Assembly: GCF_030247185.1 (NCBI RefSeq) | Contig: NC_080572.1 | Location: 249,237,070 to 249,301,069 of the forward strand | Origin: Malaya genurostris | Lineage: Eukaryota > Arthropoda > Insecta > Diptera > Culicidae | Length of the DNA stretch: 64,000 nucleotides | Direction of reading: 5' to 3' | Part shown: positions 60,355-64,000 of the stretch, one piece after another | How the letters are laid out: every line of letters starts with the position of its first letter | How positions within the stretch are numbered: position 1 is the stretch's first letter | Position numbers and translations under genes: made by a program | The notes under the pieces: generated by a model | Database searches by the model: none | What the model saw: the letters and a program-made list of their open reading frames with translations, nothing else | Told to the model about the DNA's origin: nothing

Positions 60355-62498
60355 GGCATCATCCTGCATCCGGGGAAAACATTGGCAGTTACGAAGGACC
60401 GGAAATTACCGCGACTGATATGATAAGAGCGATGGCGACGTACATCTGGCCGAAGGACGACGCACTCGTTAGGAAAAGGTTGGTTATATTTCGAGCCTTC
60501 AAAGTATTTAGATAGCCACACTTACAACAACAAATGCGAATTTCAAATCACAAACAATTACATTTCCCATGTTTTTCAGGGTGCTTATTTCATTAGGACT
60601 TCTTGGTGGCGCCAAAGTGCTGAATGTGTGTGTTCCTTTCATGTTCAAAATGGGAGTGGATAATTTGAGCTCGCTCAGTATGGATACCGTTCCACAAGCA
60701 GCTGCCTCAATGACAATAGCGGTTTTGCTAGGATGTACGGTTTTTCATTGTTACGTCATTTGGTTAGTCCATTCCATTTGCATTAATCTATTTTACAGAT
60801 GGTATCGCCCGAGCCGGTGCTGCAGGTTTCAATGAACTACGGAATGCGGTCTTTGCAAAGGTCGCTCAACACTCGATCAGGAAAATTGCCACCAACGTGT
60901 TCCTTCATCTGCATAATTTAGATCTGCAGTTTCATCTAAGCAAACAAACGGGTGCTCTGTCGAAGGTATTTCGATGCTAGTTCTCAGAAGAGTTGTTAAA
61001 GTTTTGCTAACAATGATCGTTATAGACTATTGACCGCGGATCTCGCGGTATCAACTTCGTTCTGACAGCGATGGTGTTCAATGTCGTCCCAACAATATTC
61101 GAGCTTGCACTGGTTTCCAGCATTCTTGGGCTGAAATGTGGAATCGCATATGCAGGTCTTTCGATGGGCTGTGTGGGTGTTTACAGTGCCTACACTTTGG
61201 CGGTAACTCAATGGCGAACGAAGTTCCGTGTTTTTATGAATCAAGCGGAAAATGAAGCTGGAAATAAGGCAGTAGATTCGCTAATTAATTACGAGACGGT
61301 GAAGTATTTCAATAATGAAATGTATGAAGCGCAACGTTATGATGATGTACTGAAAAAATACGAAATGGCCAGTTTGAAAACAAGCACCAGTTTGGCCTTG
61401 CTGAACTTTGGGCAGAATGCTATTTTCAGTGTCGCCTTGAGTGCAATCATGGTAATGGCAGCGAATGAAATTGCGAAAGGAAATATGACCGTGGGAGATT
61501 TAGTAATGGTAAATGGACTGCTATTCCAATTGTCTATCCCTTTGGGGTTCCTAGGCAGTGTGTACAGAGAGGTCAGACAAGCTTTACTCGATATGAGGAC
61601 TATGTTCACCCTAATGGGGGTAGAAAGTGCTATTCAATCAAAATATAATGCTCCACCTTTGCGAATTGAACGAGAGACAGCTTCAATAGAGTTTAAGGAT
61701 GTTTGCTTCAAGTACAAAAACAGTAACCCTATTTTTGATCATTTAAGTTTCACAATATCTGCCGGTAAAAAAGTTGCCATTGTTGGTGGATCGGGATCCG
61801 GTAAATCTTCAATGGTACGTCTGTTGTATAGGTTCTTCGAACCAACTTCCGGACAGATTCTGATCAACGGGCAAGACATACGGGAAGTGGATCTGCTCAG
61901 TTTGCGGAAGGCAATTGCAATTGTTCCACAAGATTCAGTTCTGTTCCATGACACAATTCGTCACAACATCCACTACGGAGATTTGAGTAAAAGTCGGGAA
62001 GACATGGAATCGGCTGCCCGAATGGCCGATTTACATGATTCTATCAACAGCTGGCCAAAACAGTATGATACCCAAGTAGGTGAGCGGGGTCTGAAATTGT
62101 CGGGAGGCGAAAAGCAACGTGTAGCAATAGCAAGAGCTATTCTCAAAAATTCCCCTATATTAATTTTTGACGAAGCCACGAGCAGCTTGGATTCTATAAC
62201 CGAACAAGTAAGTTAAGTACAAGCTCGATATTTTCTACGCATAACATCTATTTATCTATTGTAGAACATCCTGAAAGCATTAGCTCGTGCAACAGAACAC
62301 AGAACAAGCATTTGCATTGCCCATCGTTTGTCAACAGTTATGGATGCAGATGAAATTTTGGTTCTAGAAAATGGACGCATCGGACAGCGAGGTACTCACG
62401 ACGAATTATTGCAAAGGCAGGGTTTGTACACCAAACTGTGGGATACACAAAATAGGTTATACAACGTTAGTGATAATGTGAATAAAAAGAAATCATAA
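59502..62498 (+). CDS. ABCB7: Mitochondrial ABC transporter ABCB7 (Atm1 type), 6 exons, 723 aa
   Basis: A half-transporter dimer of the inner mitochondrial membrane, exporting a glutathione/sulfur-containing compound needed for cytosolic Fe-S assembly. Exons 59502-59613, 60157-60478, 60580-60734, 60799-60965, 61026-62207, 62265-62498, all in frame. The N-terminus MRNIVPVALYTSTKSIPKTT lacks acidic residues and is basic, fitting a mitochondrial presequence. Family hallmarks: YIWPKDD, LGGAKVLNVCVPFMFK, GIARAGAAGFNELRNAVF, NLDLQFHLSKQTGALSK, IDRGSRGINF, and the glutathione-site helix MNQAENEAGNKAVDSL with NYETVKYFNNE. The nucleotide-binding domain has Walker A GGSGSGKSS (about 505), signature LSGGEKQ (about 610), Walker B LIFDEATSSLDS (about 630) and H-loop AHRLST (about 662). 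The donor GTACGG at 60735 restores the conserved LLGYGIARAG. Start chosen because only this ATG is in frame. Confidence 0.94.
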
Positions 62499-62847
62499 AA
62501 CGAGATAAGTACTTCTCGCAACAGATAAATAGAGTATAAATAGACAAATTTCGTTAAACTAGAAAAATCAATTATATAATGCTGTAAATAAAATGTTTTA
62601 TAAATTACGTTGTTAAAAATGGTTTTGATTTTTTTCTGCAATTTTATAATTTCATTTTGACAGAATAAGATCAGGTAAGATGCTAATAAGCCCTATCATA
62701 ACTTCCTGTACTTAATGAAGAACACCTTGTGGTATCTACATGAACGTTCGATTTTATTAGTTCTCCAATATAAACTAAACATTTCATTCAATTCATTTTT
62801 TTAGCTCATGACAAACAAATGATTTTATAACAGAACAAAGTCAACAT
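62499..62847. other. Convergent 3' intergenic region
   Basis: A 349-bp spacer between ABCB7 (+) and the HP1-like gene (-). It contains AATAAA signals for the + strand near 62529 and 62587 and TTTATT (AATAAA on the minus strand) at 62753-62758. The transcripts may overlap. Confidence 0.5.
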
Positions 62848-63438
62848 CTACGATCGATCCTTGGAATTCCAAATGATTCGATCCTCGTAGAATTCAATCA
62901 CTTTGATTGGAATATGCAACCGAGCTTGTTTTGAAGGCACCATCTCTACTTCGTCGATGCCTCTCCATTTAATCAGGAAAAACAAATTCCCATTTTCCAT
63001 GGTAATGCCCAAGATACTGTCCGCAATGTAGCCCTTGGAAAAGCCATCGTCTTTTGTTGGATCGTTCTTTTTTGAATTTACAGTATCAGTTGTTGTTTTC
63101 CTGTTTCCTTTGCCTCGCTTAGCCTTTGTTCCTTCGTTACCTTCATCGTTATTACCGTGTTTATTCTCAACATATTCGACTGTTCCTAGATTCGCATTTT
63201 TGTCAGCAGATACATCCGAAGCCTTACGACGCAACGGTATTGTTTTGGATCGCTTGTTTTCTTGCTCATGTTTGAACAGAGTAAGCAGATCTGGACAGTT
63301 CAGATTTTCCTCTGGTTCCCATGTATTTTCCGAAGAATTACAGTCTTTCCATTTAATGAAATACTGAATCTTGCCTCGACGAACACGTTTATCTAGAATT
63401 TGCTCTACCACATACTCGGCATCTTCACTAGCCGACAT
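62848..63438 (-). CDS. HP1-like chromobox protein, single exon, 196 aa
   Basis: Chromodomain at residues 8-57 (EYVVEQILDKRVRRGKIQYF, KWKDC, NTWEPEENL), a basic hinge of about 75 residues rich in K, N and G, and a chromoshadow domain at about 137-190 (GYIADSILGITMENGNLFFL, IKWRG, KVIEFYEDRIIW). HP1 proteins bind methylated H3K9 through an aromatic cage and dimerise through the chromoshadow domain. Here two cage positions are kept (Tyr9, Trp30), but the third, normally Tyr in KWKGY, is Cys33 in KWKDC. The chromoshadow C-terminal Trp is kept. The ATG lies in a good context (ACAATGTC) and the gene has no intron, which with the diverged cage suggests a duplicated, possibly retrotransposed HP1. It converges on ABCB7. 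Confidence 0.92.
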   Translation of the reverse strand: MSASEDAEYVVEQILDKRVRRGKIQYFIKWKDCNSSENTWEPEENLNCPDLLTLFKHEQENKRSKTIPLRRKASDVSADKNANLGTVEYVENKHGNNDEGNEGTKAKRGKGNRKTTTDTVNSKKNDPTKDDGFSKGYIADSILGITMENGNLFFLIKWRGIDEVEMVPSKQARLHIPIKVIEFYEDRIIWNSKDRS

Positions 63439-63663
63439 TGTGACCTATCGAATTATCGACACATTAATCAAAACAATTAAATAAATATGCAATTTAAACA
63501 GCACCTGCTTTCCTTTTTGCGGAAAATTCTTGAAAATATATTCAGAAACAGTTCTCGAAATCTGCACGCGACGCGTGTTGATTTCGACAAAAACCAGAGA
63601 TGCCAGATAAAAATTTCAAATATCTTCACACAGGTTCCGAAAAACTGTCTACTGCCTTTCATT

Positions 63664-63994
63664 AGCGGCCCTTACACGAGTCATTAAAAATGTCATTAGT
63701 AAAAAAAAATATCATTTTAATGAACGTGTAGTGGTGCACTAATGACGAAATTTCTAACAAATTTGAATTACATCATTTAAATGACATCATTTAAAATGAC
63801 ATTTTTAATGCTCGTGTAAGGGCCGCTAATGATGTAATTCAAATTTGTTAGAAATCTCGTCATTAGTGCACCATTACACGTTCATTAAAATGATATTATT
63901 TTTTATTAATGACATTTTTAATGACTCGTGTAAGGGCCGCTATTAGTTAGTCATCATTTAAAATGACATTTTTAATGCTCGTGTAAGGGCCGCT
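63664..63994. mobile_element. Palindromic MITE complex near the HP1-like promoter
   Basis: An arm of about 114 bp (63664-63777, starting AGCGGCCCTTACACGAG) is repeated inverted at 63828-63941. The 43-bp module CATCATTTAAAATGACATTT ... AAGGGCCGCT occurs at 63784-63826 and again at 63952-63994. Each unit ends in the same terminus, so this looks like two copies of one MITE with AGCGGCCCTTACACGAG ends, recombined or nested. It starts about 225 bp upstream of the HP1-like ATG. The window ends at its edge. Confidence 0.75.
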
Positions 63995-64000
63995 TTTCTC

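Overview
The window is nuclear DNA from an insect, most likely a dipteran and probably a culicine mosquito. The evidence is short GT-AG introns (58-80 bp) beside one 14.7 kb intron, AT-rich intergenic DNA with long microsatellites, insect-like orthologues, and a dense mix of transposable elements (I-clade and LOA/R1-like LINEs, a copia LTR element, mariners, hAT and TTAA-flanked non-autonomous elements, tRNA-derived SINEs). The species cannot be fixed from sequence alone. There are no bacterial genes, CRISPR arrays or operons.

Layout. (1) 1-22261, + strand: eleven exons of NADH/NADPH-type glutamate synthase (GOGAT). The window opens inside the exon carrying the catalytic Cys of the mature enzyme, so all mature catalytic domains are present. 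Its large intron (247-14918) holds a decayed Tc1/mariner gene split by a MULE-like MITE, a palindromic MITE, a TTAA-flanked MITE, two more mariner-type fragments, and a full-length 6.2 kb I-clade LINE in antisense orientation. (2) 24.7-40 kb: a gene-free transposon graveyard. It contains a 5'-truncated LOA/R1-like LINE with 54-bp direct repeats at its edges, a SINE, and a three-level nest: a decayed LINE reverse transcriptase is cut by a hAT-like element (8-bp target duplication), which is cut in turn by a very young copia-type LTR element with identical LTRs. (3) 40.9-43.2 kb: a three-exon gene for a secreted, repeat-containing protein of unknown function. (4) 43-50 kb: microsatellites and two mariners sitting 6 bp apart in a TACA repeat. 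(5) 50.3-52.6 kb: vitamin K-dependent gamma-glutamyl carboxylase (GGCX/GC). (6) 58.0-63.4 kb: a compact cluster of SETD4-like methyltransferase (+), the mitochondrial ABC transporter ABCB7 (+) and a single-exon HP1-like chromobox protein (-). A palindromic MITE complex closes the window.

The genes do not form one pathway. GOGAT makes glutamate from glutamine and 2-oxoglutarate (ammonia handling), ABCB7 exports a mitochondrial sulfur/iron compound needed for cytosolic Fe-S proteins, GGCX carboxylates secreted proteins in the ER, and the SETD4 and HP1 proteins act on protein methylation and chromatin. The most notable observations are the HP1-like protein with a Cys where the third aromatic-cage residue should be, the secreted protein with about ten copies of an aliphatic-K/R-F-x-acidic motif, the three-level transposon nest with G-quadruplex-type subterminal repeats, and the twin mariner insertion in one microsatellite. 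I found no clear evidence of a wholly new biological system.
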